34,600 nt of DNA from Nitrolancea sp040255925 (GCA_040255925.1 JBDZVX010000011.1:1-34600), one strand, 5' to 3'. Counted from the first letter of the stretch, positions 24,977 through 33,876 are shown. Notes: generated by a model from the sequence alone, not told the origin. Numbers and translations are program-made.

Positions 24977-25905
24977 CCAACAACGGCACGAGTTCACCGC
25001 CGGACACCGTAGTGGTAACTGGCAGTTCAACCGGGCTCGGACTGGAGATCGCGCTCTACCTGGCCGGGCAGGGGTTCAAGGTCTATGCAACGGTGCGAAA
25101 TCTGGAGAGCCGTCCGGCGGTCCTCCAGGCCGCGGCCGAGCGGAACGTCGAACTGGAGGTCGTGCAGCTCGACATCACAGACCCAGCAAGCATCGACTCG
25201 GCGATCACCTCGATTGTGGACGCAACAGGGGGAATCTACGGGCTGATCAATAACGCCGGGCAAGGTCTCCGCGGCTGTCTCGAGGATCTTTCCGAAGAAG
25301 AGATCCGGCAGGGCTTCGAGGCTAACGTCTTCGGCACCATTGCCGTGACGAAAGCGGTTCTCCCCCAAATGCGGGCTGCCGGGCGTGGGCGGATCGTGAC
25401 TATCTCCTCGGTCGGTGGCCGGATCTCCTCGTTCGGCCTCTCCATCTATTGTGGGAGCAAGTTCGCGCAAGAGGGATTCGGTGAAGCACTGGCACTGGAG
25501 ATCGCGCCCTTCGGGCTGCAAGCGATCTTGATTGAGCCCGGCATCATCAATACAACTCGCTGGACCGCCAACCGGGGCACGGGCAAGCGAGCCAATGATC
25601 CGGCAAGCCCCTACGCACGCTTTTTCCAGCGCAGTGAAGCACTGGCCGACCAGCGCGTGCAGATATCCAAGACCCAGCCGGTCGACGTGGCCAAGACGGT
25701 GCACAAGGCGCTCACGGCGAAGCGTCCCCGTCTGCGCTACGTAGTGGGCCGTCCGGCCGCTGCCGCAATCATCCTCCGGCGCTATCTCCCAGAGCGGGTC
25801 TTCGAACGCGTCTACTTTGGTTCGCTGTTGCGCCAGATCACAAAAGAAGGGCAACCGGAAAAGTGGGACATCGCGAGCAGCCAGCCTCAGCCACAACAGC
25901 GATGA
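24973..25905 (+). CDS. Short-chain dehydrogenase/reductase
   Basis: A 310-aa classical SDR. The Rossmann nucleotide-binding motif is TGSSTGLG (residues 16-23), followed by LINNAG (91-96) and the catalytic S146, Y159 and K163 (YCGSK). Basic residues after the second strand (YATVRN) favour NADPH. About 60 residues beyond the core contain a basic segment, AAIILRRYLPERVFERVY, that may touch membrane or a lipid substrate. The likely role is reduction of a keto group, or oxidation of a hydroxyl, on the lipid made by PKS1/PKS2, comparable in idea to keto reduction in phthiocerol biosynthesis (inference). It overlaps both neighbours by ATGA, so it is tightly coupled to the hydrolase before it and the glycosyltransferase after it. 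Confidence 0.87.
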   Translation: MTNNGTSSPPDTVVVTGSSTGLGLEIALYLAGQGFKVYATVRNLESRPAVLQAAAERNVELEVVQLDITDPASIDSAITSIVDATGGIYGLINNAGQGLRGCLEDLSEEEIRQGFEANVFGTIAVTKAVLPQMRAAGRGRIVTISSVGGRISSFGLSIYCGSKFAQEGFGEALALEIAPFGLQAILIEPGIINTTRWTANRGTGKRANDPASPYARFFQRSEALADQRVQISKTQPVDVAKTVHKALTAKRPRLRYVVGRPAAAAIILRRYLPERVFERVYFGSLLRQITKEGQPEKWDIASSQPQPQQR

Positions 25906-27284
25906 ATGTGCGAACTCCGCGTGGTAACACGATCCCGGTAGCCGACGGCGGAGGATTCTCTCCCTCAGGGGATCATCGGGGGAAGCGGCGCTTCTTATTC
26001 GCGTGCTGGCCCTTCGTCGGGCATATCAATCCCTACTTGAGCGTCGCGACGGCGCTGCGGGACCTGGGCCACGACGTCGCCTTCTACACTGGGGAGACCG
26101 CGCGGAAGACGATCGAACGCGAAGGATTCACCATCTGGCCGTTCCAGTACGTCTCGGAAGAGCTCGCCTATGAACGCGTCGGGGCCGTGGATACGGCATC
26201 GCCGGGGGATCGTACGGGGTCCACCCGCGTGCTCCGCGCCTTTCAAGACTGGCTGGTCGGAACGATCCCGGACCAGGTGGCGGATCTTGAGCCGATCCTC
26301 GAACAATGGCAGCCGGATGTGGTGGTCACCGAGACGGCCATGTGGGGGCCGATCCTGGTACTCTGGGAGACCCAGCAGCGGCCGGTCGCCATCCTCTCGA
26401 CGCTCCTAACCTGTCTCGTTCCCGGCCCCGATGCGCCACCCGCCGGATTGGGATTGCCACCACCCCGAACCCCCGGCAGCCGGTTTGTAGCCAGGGCAGC
26501 CAGTCTCGCAACCGAACTGCTGGCAACCAAGCTTAGGAGACGGGTGGACCGGATGCGGGCCGGTTACAGCTTGCCACCACTCGGATGCTCAGTGAATGCA
26601 TTCACCGGCCGGCTGCCGCTTTACCTGGTCGGGAACATTCCGGAACTGGACTACGAGCGGCGGGATTTACCGCCTAGCGTGCGGTATGTCGGTCCGTGCG
26701 CCGTGGACCGGGACACCGGGGAGAACGCGGACTGGCTCGATCAGGTACCAACCGACCGTCCCTGGGTCCATATCACCGAGGGCACGCTGCGCTACGGCGA
26801 ACCCTTCGTGCTGCGGGCGGCGGCTAGGGGGTTGGGGAACCAACCGGTGGAAGCGATCCTGGGCGCCGGTCCACAACGGGACCTAAACAATCTGGACCTG
26901 GGTCCGCTGGCGGCAAACGTCCGGGTGGTCCAGTGGGTAAGCCATCGTGCGCTGTTACCACGCTGCTCGGCCATGGTTACGACCGGTGGCGCGGGTACCG
27001 TGATGGCGGGCTTGCGGGCAGGCCTGCCCCTCGTCGTGGTGCCGACGACCTGGGATAAGCCGGACAACGCGCGGCGCGTGGCGGCGGCGGGGGCCGGAGT
27101 GATGCTGCCGCCCCGCGCCTGCACGCCGGAGGGACTACGCAAGGCCGTCAAACAGATACTCGGAGATCCTCGCTACCGGGCCACTGCGCGGCGGCTGGCA
27201 GACCAGCTCGCGGCGGCGCCAGGACCCGCGGGCGCGGCGGGATTACTGGAAACACTGGCGATGAGCCGGGCAGCAGTTTCCTGA
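25902..27284 (+). CDS. GT1-family glycosyltransferase (MGT/UGT-like)
   Basis: A 460-aa GT-B-fold glycosyltransferase. The N-terminal acceptor half begins FLFACWPFVGHINPYLS, containing the usual catalytic His. The C-terminal donor half includes VQWVSHRALLP and TTGGAGTVMAGLRAGLP. The donor loop is unusual: the His of the common HGG motif is Thr here (TTGGAG), the usual Glu is Ala, and DQ at the end is replaced by DKPDN, so donor choice or activity may be altered. ATG 25902 overlaps the SDR stop (ATGA) and is preferred to an in-frame GTG at 25863. About 25 Gly/Pro-rich residues precede the fold. In this operon it probably glycosylates the polyketide lipid. Confidence 0.85.
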   Translation: MNVRTPRGNTIPVADGGGFSPSGDHRGKRRFLFACWPFVGHINPYLSVATALRDLGHDVAFYTGETARKTIEREGFTIWPFQYVSEELAYERVGAVDTASPGDRTGSTRVLRAFQDWLVGTIPDQVADLEPILEQWQPDVVVTETAMWGPILVLWETQQRPVAILSTLLTCLVPGPDAPPAGLGLPPPRTPGSRFVARAASLATELLATKLRRRVDRMRAGYSLPPLGCSVNAFTGRLPLYLVGNIPELDYERRDLPPSVRYVGPCAVDRDTGENADWLDQVPTDRPWVHITEGTLRYGEPFVLRAAARGLGNQPVEAILGAGPQRDLNNLDLGPLAANVRVVQWVSHRALLPRCSAMVTTGGAGTVMAGLRAGLPLVVVPTTWDKPDNARRVAAAGAGVMLPPRACTPEGLRKAVKQILGDPRYRATARRLADQLAAAPGPAGAAGLLETLAMSRAAVS

Positions 27285-27298
27285 CGATTCAGGATTGC

Positions 27299-27322
27299 CA
27301 ATCGCATCGTGGGGAAGGGTTG
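27299..27322 (+). repeat. Duplicated leader element, copy 1
   Basis: A 24-bp stretch running from CAATCGCAT to GGGAAGGGTTG and including the probable ribosome site of the methyltransferase gene at 27324. It matches 28456-28479, upstream of the propeller gene, at 21 of 24 positions. Confidence 0.6.
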
Positions 27323-27323
27323 G

Positions 27324-28226
27324 ATGAGAATCCCGAAAATGATCGATCAGGCCGCGCGGCTGCTCACCGCAGCGAGAGGAGCAACAACATCACCCGCCGG
27401 GCAGAGGTTCGCGAGTGACCGCCCGCGTTTGCTGTCGTACACGGGGCGGTGGGGGCGGGCACGCCGCTGGCTACCCGCGGACGCACGCCGGGTGGCCGAC
27501 ATTGGATGCGCATCCGGCTACGGTACGGCTGCGCTTACAGGGACCGGCCAAGATCGCCGGTTGGTCATCGGGTTGGAGCCGGACGCAAGTCAGATCCGCC
27601 AGGCTGGCCGCCAATTTCCACGGCTGCCGCTCCTCCGTGGGGATGCCGGAACACTCCCAATCCGCGACGGTGCCGTTGATGCTGTCGTCCTGCTCGACGT
27701 GTTGGAGCATGTGGCGGAACCTTCCACCGTGATCGCGGAGGTGCGCCGAGTGCTTCGTCCGGGCGGCTACGTCGTGATTAGTGTGCCGCACGCAAGTCCG
27801 CTGGAGTTCCTCGATCCCATGAATGCCTATTCGGCTCTTCGGCGTCGATGGCCCTCCTGGCCTGGACTTGAGGCGCTGGTGGATTCCGCGACGGGCGTCC
27901 ACCGCCACTTCGCCGCGAGCGAGGTATGCGCGCTTCTCGGCACGGACTTCAGAGTGGAGCGGGTAGCCCGCACTGGTCTCGGACTTTCCGAATTGCTCCG
28001 CCTATTCCTGATCGTGACGTTCAAAGGGTTCTTGCGCTGGGAACGAGTCTATCGCGGGCTTTGGTTCCTCCCTCTTGCCGTCTATCTCCTGGATGATCTC
28101 ATTCCGGCCGGGCCCCTCAGCTATCACCTCACCATTGGTGCCCGGGCGGTGGTCCCGGTGGAGACGCGCGTCAATGTAGGCGAGCCGGTCTCGCTCTACG
28201 ATCACGTTGGCGGAGGACGGCGGTGA
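27324..28226 (+). CDS. SAM-dependent methyltransferase (class I)
   Basis: A 300-aa class I methyltransferase of the Methyltransf_11 type. Motif I is VADIGCASGYGT, followed by VIGLEPD, GDAGTLPIRDGAVDAVVL, LDVLEHV and RRVLRPGGYVVISVPH. The C-terminal third is hydrophobic and basic (FLIVTFKGFLRW, LWFLPLAVYLLDDL), suggesting membrane association and a lipid-linked substrate. ATG 27324 was taken because GGGGAAGG precedes it; the in-frame GTG at 27309 overlaps that site. It lies 39 bp after the glycosyltransferase. The likely function is O-methylation of a lipid hydroxyl or sugar in this pathway, but the sequence alone does not fix the acceptor. The 260 bp after it hold no convincing gene. Confidence 0.82.
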   Translation: MRIPKMIDQAARLLTAARGATTSPAGQRFASDRPRLLSYTGRWGRARRWLPADARRVADIGCASGYGTAALTGTGQDRRLVIGLEPDASQIRQAGRQFPRLPLLRGDAGTLPIRDGAVDAVVLLDVLEHVAEPSTVIAEVRRVLRPGGYVVISVPHASPLEFLDPMNAYSALRRRWPSWPGLEALVDSATGVHRHFAASEVCALLGTDFRVERVARTGLGLSELLRLFLIVTFKGFLRWERVYRGLWFLPLAVYLLDDLIPAGPLSYHLTIGARAVVPVETRVNVGEPVSLYDHVGGGRR

Positions 28227-28455
28227 TCATGTGGCTCTCGTGTGTGCCGGCTTGTCATCGGACCAGTCAACTCCTTTCGGATTGCCGAGACGGCGATCGA
28301 AGTTGGAGATACCGTGCCTATCGCGACTAGGGAGCCCGTATGAACGGCGGGCGGACGCTCGACGGCCAGGCGAACAGATTGCGTCGCCGCTGGGGGACGC
28401 GGTGAGGTTCTTAAAGGCACTGGTGGGGACCAGTTGCCACAGGATCGATCGCGGT

Positions 28456-28479
28456 CAATCGCATTATTGGGAAGGGTTG
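28456..28479 (+). repeat. Duplicated leader element, copy 2
   Basis: The second copy of the 24-bp leader seen at 27299-27322, with three mismatches clustered in positions 10-13. It includes the AAGGG that is the best ribosome-site candidate for the ATG at 28487. Confidence 0.6.
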
Positions 28480-28486
28480 TTGGGAC

Positions 28487-30895
28487 ATGCGCTCTGGATT
28501 CACGCTCCGGGGGCTACCATCCAAACGGTCGAGACCGCTGTGGACAATCGGCCTTCTCCTCGTACTGGTGCTGATCCCAGTACTTCCAGCCGCAGCGTAC
28601 GGACCGCAGGTCCAAGAAATTAATACACCGGGCTTCGGCAGTGCCGCGAACAGCTATGCCTGGTCGATGACCTGGTTCCAGGGAAAGCTCTACGTTGGGA
28701 CGGCCCGATACGTCGTTTGTGTGGAAGTGGCAACGGTAGACTTCTATCTTAACGACGGATCATACAACACCAATCCAAGCTTGGGTGTGACCTGCCCAGC
28801 CGACCGGTATGATATGAACCTCCAAGCTGAAATCTGGCAGTATTCGCCGGATCTGCCGAGTGGCCAGGCATGGAAGCGCGTCTACCAGTCCCCAGCCGAT
28901 ATCCCGAACCCCCGCGCACCAGGCAAGTTCGTGGCACGGGACATCGGGTTTCGTGGGATGGCCGTGTACCAAGACCCGAGCGGGGAGGAATCGCTGTACG
29001 TCGCCGGTGTGACCGCCAACGAGTACATCCCAGAAATCGCCGCCGACCACCCGCCGCGCATCCTTCGAACCACGGACGGGGAAACGTTCGCGCCGATTCC
29101 AGGTGACCCTGGATTTGTGAATACGACGATCAAAGAGGGACAGGTTTCGAAGCGCCCGATGGGGTTCCGGTCGTTGGTCGTCAATAACGGGCACCTCTAC
29201 GTGACCGCTAGCGCAGGACTGACCGGTGATGGCGTGATCATGGAGGTCAAAGAGCCGTGGGGGCCGAATCCGGCATTCATCCAGGTTAGCCCAGCGGACA
29301 TGCAGGTTTTCGAAATCGAATCGTTCAACGGCTCACTGTATGCCGGGACGGGCGCCTTTAATGGCGGTTACGGCGTATGGAGGATGAACGAGGCTGGTAC
29401 GCCGCCCTATCAGTTCACACCAATCATTACCGACGGAGCCGGTCGGGGCCAAGAAATATCATCGGTAGTCAGCATGCACGTCTACAAAGGCCAGCTCTAC
29501 GTCGGGGCAAGCGGTTGGTACTCGACGGACATACCGGCTTCCGAGCTGGTCCGTATCAACCCGGATGATAGCTGGAACGTGGTTGTCGGCAATGCGCGCA
29601 ACACCGCTAGTGGATTCAAGTTTCCGGTAAGCGGTCTACCGGATGGCTTCGGCAACATCTTCAGCGCCCACTTCTGGCGAATGGAAGATCACCAGGATGC
29701 CCTATATTTGGGCACGAATGACTGGAGTTGGTTCCTGCACTATTACTTCCCGATCCTGGATTTCTTCTTCTTCTATCAATATGGGTACGACGTCTACGGA
29801 TCTTGCGACGGCAATTTCTGGTTTGCCGGGACCCAGAACGCCTTCGGGGATGGGTTGTATAACTTTGGTGCGCGAACGATGGCCTCCACACCGGCGGGTG
29901 CCTTCATCGGCAGCGCGAATCACATACAAGGTACCCGTGTCTGGCATGGCACCGGGCTTTCCATCTGCGGAGGTAGCACTGGTATTGCCAGCGTTGGCTC
30001 CGCCAATAACCCGATCCCGCCGAGCCTGTTGATAGCCGATGTCCAGTCCTGCGGGACGGTTCTTTCCTGGGATTCCGCGCCCGGAGCGCAAAAGTACCGC
30101 ATCCAACGGGCAGAGTATCGGTCGAACAGCACGATTGGAGCCCCAGCGCCATTGAAGCTCTGGCAGCACCCCAATGACTTGCCGCTGCTTTACCCCAATC
30201 GGGGACAAGCCAGAACGATACCCACCACCGCGTCATTCCTTGGGCAATTCACCGATATCGGAACCACGACCAGCAATTCGTTCGTTGATAGCTCGGCCAA
30301 GCCGGGAACCCGCTACGCTTATCAGGTTGTGGCCGACTATGGACAGAATGCGCTCTCCGGACCGTCGAATCTGGTCGTCGTGCCTTCCGAGGCCCCACGG
30401 GTTACCTTCGATAGCATGTCAACGGAAATCCAAAACCTGGCAGACCAGGGCAAGGTCGATCGTGGCGTGGCGCAGTCCCTGCTGTCGGATCTGACCCAGG
30501 CCCGTACCGCCGCGAGCAATGGTGACCGAACCGGTGCCGTGCAGGTGCTCCAGAACCTTGGACGGGAGACGGACGAGAGCGCGGGCGAGACGATCACATC
30601 CGGCGCTGCAAACGATCTGCAACCCATGTTGCTTCGGCTCCAACGGAGCACCGGTGTGGCCAATTCCGCCTGCACCACCGGACCCAATGACGGCGGATCT
30701 CCAAGCCCGTCACTGAGCCCGTCATCCAGTCCACAACCGAGCACCTCGCCGAGCCCGTCATCCAGTCCACAACCGAGCACCTCGCCCGACCCATCGCCCA
30801 GCCCGCCATCTGGAACAAATCGAAGCTTCTTCGACTTGCTTCGGTCGATCTGGGGCAACTCCGGCCCGCGCGGTGTTATAGGAAGGGGTGTCTAG
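28487..30895 (+). CDS. Large secreted beta-propeller-like protein with Ser/Pro-rich tail
   Basis: An 802-aa exported protein of unknown function. The signal peptide has a basic start, a hydrophobic core (IGLLLVLVLIPVLPAAA) and a cleavage site near residue 37. The body (about 40-510) has repeated blade-like motifs such as FQGKLYVGTA, NNGHLYVTAS, FNGSLYAGTG, YKGQLYVGAS and QDALYLGTND, typical of beta-propellers. A fibronectin-III-like segment (about 515-635, AQKYRIQRAEY...TRYAYQVVADYG) follows, then a helical segment (about 645-725) and a Ser/Pro-rich linker with a perfect 36-bp duplication. The end is a short hydrophobic/basic tail without a sorting signal. Sitting among glycolipid genes, it might bind or handle the lipid outside the cell, but that is a guess. 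Confidence 0.8.
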   Translation: MRSGFTLRGLPSKRSRPLWTIGLLLVLVLIPVLPAAAYGPQVQEINTPGFGSAANSYAWSMTWFQGKLYVGTARYVVCVEVATVDFYLNDGSYNTNPSLGVTCPADRYDMNLQAEIWQYSPDLPSGQAWKRVYQSPADIPNPRAPGKFVARDIGFRGMAVYQDPSGEESLYVAGVTANEYIPEIAADHPPRILRTTDGETFAPIPGDPGFVNTTIKEGQVSKRPMGFRSLVVNNGHLYVTASAGLTGDGVIMEVKEPWGPNPAFIQVSPADMQVFEIESFNGSLYAGTGAFNGGYGVWRMNEAGTPPYQFTPIITDGAGRGQEISSVVSMHVYKGQLYVGASGWYSTDIPASELVRINPDDSWNVVVGNARNTASGFKFPVSGLPDGFGNIFSAHFWRMEDHQDALYLGTNDWSWFLHYYFPILDFFFFYQYGYDVYGSCDGNFWFAGTQNAFGDGLYNFGARTMASTPAGAFIGSANHIQGTRVWHGTGLSICGGSTGIASVGSANNPIPPSLLIADVQSCGTVLSWDSAPGAQKYRIQRAEYRSNSTIGAPAPLKLWQHPNDLPLLYPNRGQARTIPTTASFLGQFTDIGTTTSNSFVDSSAKPGTRYAYQVVADYGQNALSGPSNLVVVPSEAPRVTFDSMSTEIQNLADQGKVDRGVAQSLLSDLTQARTAASNGDRTGAVQVLQNLGRETDESAGETITSGAANDLQPMLLRLQRSTGVANSACTTGPNDGGSPSPSLSPSSSPQPSTSPSPSSSPQPSTSPDPSPSPPSGTNRSFFDLLRSIWGNSGPRGVIGRGV
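30715..30786 (+). repeat. Perfect 36-bp tandem duplication
   Basis: Two identical 36-bp units (30715-30750 and 30751-30786), each starting GAGCCCGTCATCC, encode SPSSSPQPSTSP twice in the linker of the propeller protein. Degenerate SPSP units flank them. This is a recent in-frame expansion of a low-complexity linker. Confidence 0.85.
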
Positions 30896-30934
30896 GTTCA
30901 GTCAGCGAAAAGGATACTCACCGAATCCGATACT

Positions 30935-30959
30935 CCCGGCGGCCGAATTGGCCGCCGGG
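30935..30959 (+). terminator. Terminator-like hairpin after the propeller gene
   Basis: CCCGGCGGCC-GAATT-GGCCGCCGGG forms a perfect 10-bp G/C stem with a 5-nt loop, 40 bp after the stop codon at 30895. No U-tract follows, so it may only pause transcription, or be another palindromic repeat. Confidence 0.55.
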
Positions 30960-31022
30960 GCGTGGGCAGCCCGCGAGCCGGCAACAGTGGTGCGTTGAAG
31001 GAGAAGTGGCAAATGGGAGTAT

Positions 31023-31961
31023 ATGACCATGATCGTGGGCATCGTGATCAGGCTCGCGGCAATGATGCTTTTCAGAATTGACCATCCGCGCCAACGCCAG
31101 CCTGAACGGCCGTTCCGCCCCTTCCTTCTGCTCTTTGCTGGGCTGAACCGGATCGCTCCCGGCATCGAGCCCCGTGTGCAAAAGGTCGTAATCCGAGCGG
31201 TCTACCAACTCATCAGTGCTGGGAGCAAAGGCGATTCCCATGCCTTTATGAACTACGGCTACGTTCCCCTCGATCACCCAAACGCTCTGCCACTATCCGA
31301 CGTAGATGAGAATAACCGGTACAGTATTCAGCTATATCATCGCGTAGCTGCCGCGGTCGATCTCCGGGGCAAAGATGTTCTGGAAGTCGGTAGCGGCCGG
31401 GGCGGCGGGGCCGCATGGATGGCACGATACTTTGAGCCCCGGAGCATGACCGGAGTGGACTTCGCGAGCCAAGCGATCGCCTTCTGTCAACGCCGTTATC
31501 AGATTAAGGGACTGTCGTTCCGTAGAGGGGACGCCGAAGATCTCCCCTTTCCACCAAACGCGTTCGACGTGGTGGTCAATGTGGAATCATCCCACTGCTA
31601 TCCCTCCGCCGATCGATTTTTCCGGGAGGTCCGGCGGGTATTGCGCCCGCAGGGGTACTTCCTCTTCGCCGACTTACGACCGGAAAAAGATGTCGCCCTG
31701 ATTCGCGACCAACTTAAGCGCGCAAGAATGACCATTCTAGAGGAGGAGTGCATCACCGCGAATGTTGCTCGATCCCTGGAACTCGATTCGCCACAACTCC
31801 GCGCGGCAATGCGACACCCGGTAGCCCGGCTCTTCCCCAAGTTATCGAGAGAATTCATGGGCGTTAAGGGCAGTCAAGTGCACACGCAGCTCCGCAATGG
31901 GGAATTGCAATACCTGCGCTTCGTCTTGCGCAAAGATCATAAGGCAACCGGAATGCGGTAA
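31023..31961 (+). CDS. SAM methyltransferase resembling phthiotriol O-methyltransferase
   Basis: A 312-aa class I methyltransferase. Motif I is VLEVGSGRGGG, then MTGVDFAS, FRRGDAEDLPF, VVNVESSHCYPS and RRVLRPQGYFLFADLRPE. These stretches, the preceding NRYSIQLYHRVAAAVDL and the later SREFMGVKGSQV match my memory of mycobacterial Rv2952, which O-methylates phthiotriol/phenolphthiotriol in PDIM and phenolic glycolipid synthesis. By analogy it would methylate a hydroxyl on a long-chain polyketide lipid. About 70 extra residues at the N-terminus include a hydrophobic start (MIVGIVIRLAAMMLF). The start is ATG 31023 or 31029, with GGGAG close upstream. No database comparison was possible; the family call is firm, the exact substrate is not. 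Confidence 0.83.
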   Translation: MTMIVGIVIRLAAMMLFRIDHPRQRQPERPFRPFLLLFAGLNRIAPGIEPRVQKVVIRAVYQLISAGSKGDSHAFMNYGYVPLDHPNALPLSDVDENNRYSIQLYHRVAAAVDLRGKDVLEVGSGRGGGAAWMARYFEPRSMTGVDFASQAIAFCQRRYQIKGLSFRRGDAEDLPFPPNAFDVVVNVESSHCYPSADRFFREVRRVLRPQGYFLFADLRPEKDVALIRDQLKRARMTILEEECITANVARSLELDSPQLRAAMRHPVARLFPKLSREFMGVKGSQVHTQLRNGELQYLRFVLRKDHKATGMR

Positions 31962-32059
31962 CCACGCTCGATCCTTTTTCAGAACTCGGACCGGGGAACA
32001 AAGGCGATTCTGGGAACGTGAGCGTGTGCCCTCCACGAGTGGAGATGAGGGAGGTTCAA

Positions 32060-33334
32060 ATGCGCATTACCATCACCACCGTTGGCACTCGCGGCGATGT
32101 GCAACCGTATATCGCGCTCGGTTTAGGCTTGCAGGCCGCCGGTCACACCGTCCACGTAGCCACCCACGAGCGATTCAAAGCGCTGGTCACCCAATCCGGG
32201 ATCGACTTCCTTCCGTTGCCCGGTGATCCTCGTGATGCTAACAAGAACACAGATGGAAAAGACGTGACCGAGAAGAACTACAAATTCTTTCGGTTCGCTC
32301 GACAGCTTATTCGTACCGATGAATCGGGTCTACACGAGTATTTGCGGGGCTTTTTGGATGCCTGCCAGGAAACCGACGCCGTTATCACATCCGCGCTGGC
32401 CGTCGGATTCGCCTTCCACGTCGTAGAAAAGCTCCAGATCCCGTTGATCCGGGCCTTCTGGTTTCCAACCTCACCGACCCGCTATCTCCCCGCTCCGTTT
32501 GTGCCGGAAACCCTCCATCGCGATGGACGCATCACGCTCTGGACCCATTACCTCACGCGCCAGATGCTCTGGCTGATGATGCGGCGCCCAGCGAATAGGC
32601 TTCGCCATGATGTGCTTGATCTCCCACCCCTTTCGGCCCGCGACCCATTCGGGAGGATGGACCAAAAGGCCTGGCCCCTGCTCTACGCCTACAGTCCCAG
32701 CGTCGGTCCCCGGCCACCGGATTGGGGAAACTGGATCCACGTCACCGGCTACTGGTTCCTCAACCGTCCGGCCGACTGGAGTCCCCCAGCGGACCTTGTA
32801 GATTTTCTAGAGTCCGGGCAACCGCCAGTTTACGTCGGCTTCGGGAGTATGCCGAACGCAAACCCCGAAGAGAGCACGAAACTCGTGATTGACGCGCTGA
32901 CCAAGGCTGGACAGCGGGGCGTGCTGCTCACCGGTTGGGACGGACTGAGCCGTGGCGATGTGCCGGATGATTTCCACGTGATCGACGAGGTCCCCTTCGA
33001 TTGGCTCTTTCCGCGAATGGCAGCCGTCGTTCATCATGGCGGAGCGGGGACGACGGCCGAAGGTCTCCGTGCCGGTGTACCCTCGGTAATCATCCCATTC
33101 CTGCCCGATCAGCCGTACTGGGGCAGACGGGTTCACGCGCTCGGCGTAGGTCCCCGTCCAATCCTGCGGGAACGTCTCACTGCGGATTCACTGGCGCAAG
33201 CCATTCACGCCGCTGTCCGTGATCCGGGCATGCGCCGGCGCGCGAGGGCGCTGGGCCGCCAGATCCGATCCGAAGATGGCGTTGGCCGTGCCGTAGAACT
33301 GCTCGACACGTATTTCGCGGCCCACCCCAGCTGA
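32060..33334 (+). CDS. GT1 glycosyltransferase, sterol/lipid glucosyltransferase-like
   Basis: A 424-aa GT-B-fold enzyme. It opens MRITITTVGTRGDVQPYIA, the start typical of UGT80-like sterol 3-beta-glucosyltransferases and of mycobacterial glycolipid glycosyltransferases. The C-terminal donor site is canonical: VYVGFGSMPN, then VVHHGGAGTTAEGLRAGVP and PDQPYWGRRV. It would move a sugar from a nucleotide donor to a lipid hydroxyl. ATG 32060 has AGGGAGG 5 nt upstream and is preferred to an upstream GTG at 32018. It follows the Rv2952-like methyltransferase by 98 bp on the same strand, an enzyme pair that fits assembly of an O-methylated glycolipid. Unlike the GT1 enzyme at 25902, all donor-loop residues are intact. 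Confidence 0.88.
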   Translation: MRITITTVGTRGDVQPYIALGLGLQAAGHTVHVATHERFKALVTQSGIDFLPLPGDPRDANKNTDGKDVTEKNYKFFRFARQLIRTDESGLHEYLRGFLDACQETDAVITSALAVGFAFHVVEKLQIPLIRAFWFPTSPTRYLPAPFVPETLHRDGRITLWTHYLTRQMLWLMMRRPANRLRHDVLDLPPLSARDPFGRMDQKAWPLLYAYSPSVGPRPPDWGNWIHVTGYWFLNRPADWSPPADLVDFLESGQPPVYVGFGSMPNANPEESTKLVIDALTKAGQRGVLLTGWDGLSRGDVPDDFHVIDEVPFDWLFPRMAAVVHHGGAGTTAEGLRAGVPSVIIPFLPDQPYWGRRVHALGVGPRPILRERLTADSLAQAIHAAVRDPGMRRRARALGRQIRSEDGVGRAVELLDTYFAAHPS

Positions 33335-33876
33335 CATCGACGTCGTACTTCCTGACAACGTATTAAGATATCATTCTCCTTGCGGGGCATCAGATAACGG
33401 CAAGCATCCAACTCCGGCCGACATAGCCAACCGGAACGGCCACGGAAGCTGCGCCGGCTGCCTGGCTCAGGCTGGTGCGGTAATTGCTGTTATGCACCGC
33501 TGGATTTGCCTTGGATTGGGAAATCCTCATTGGGAGGGTGGCACATTAACTTGACCATGCAAACGACGATTAAGCGTTTGGCAGACAGGGATTCACCACG
33601 TTTACAGGACCTTCTACCCAGGGGCGACAGAAGACGAATGGGACAGCCGGAAGGCAGACGGCGGCAATTTGATCCCTTCAACGTTCACCATGAGTTGCGC
33701 GGCAAGCCGGCCTTACAGCAATTGACACCTATCGGCACCCACCTGAACCACCGTTCCGATTCCGATAACGGCAACTTCACGTGGACGGTGAGGAAGGCTT
33801 ACACGACGACCAACGAACATGAAGCGCCAAGGTCAGGTGCACTACCGAGGCGGGACCAATCGATGAGGCCCGTCTG
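33335..33876. other. Intergenic region before the membrane glycosyltransferase
   Basis: 542 bp with no gene I can support. An open frame at 33506-33877 (123 codons from TTG, or from ATG 33557) ends in TGATG overlapping the next start, which would suit coupling. Its product is Arg/His-rich, low in hydrophobic residues and unlike any family I know, so I treat it as probably non-coding. No clear promoter or terminator was found. Confidence 0.5.

Noticed and set aside
28207..28623. Open frame of 138 codons between methyltransferase and propeller genes
   Set aside because: It overlaps both real genes out of frame and has biased, low-complexity composition.
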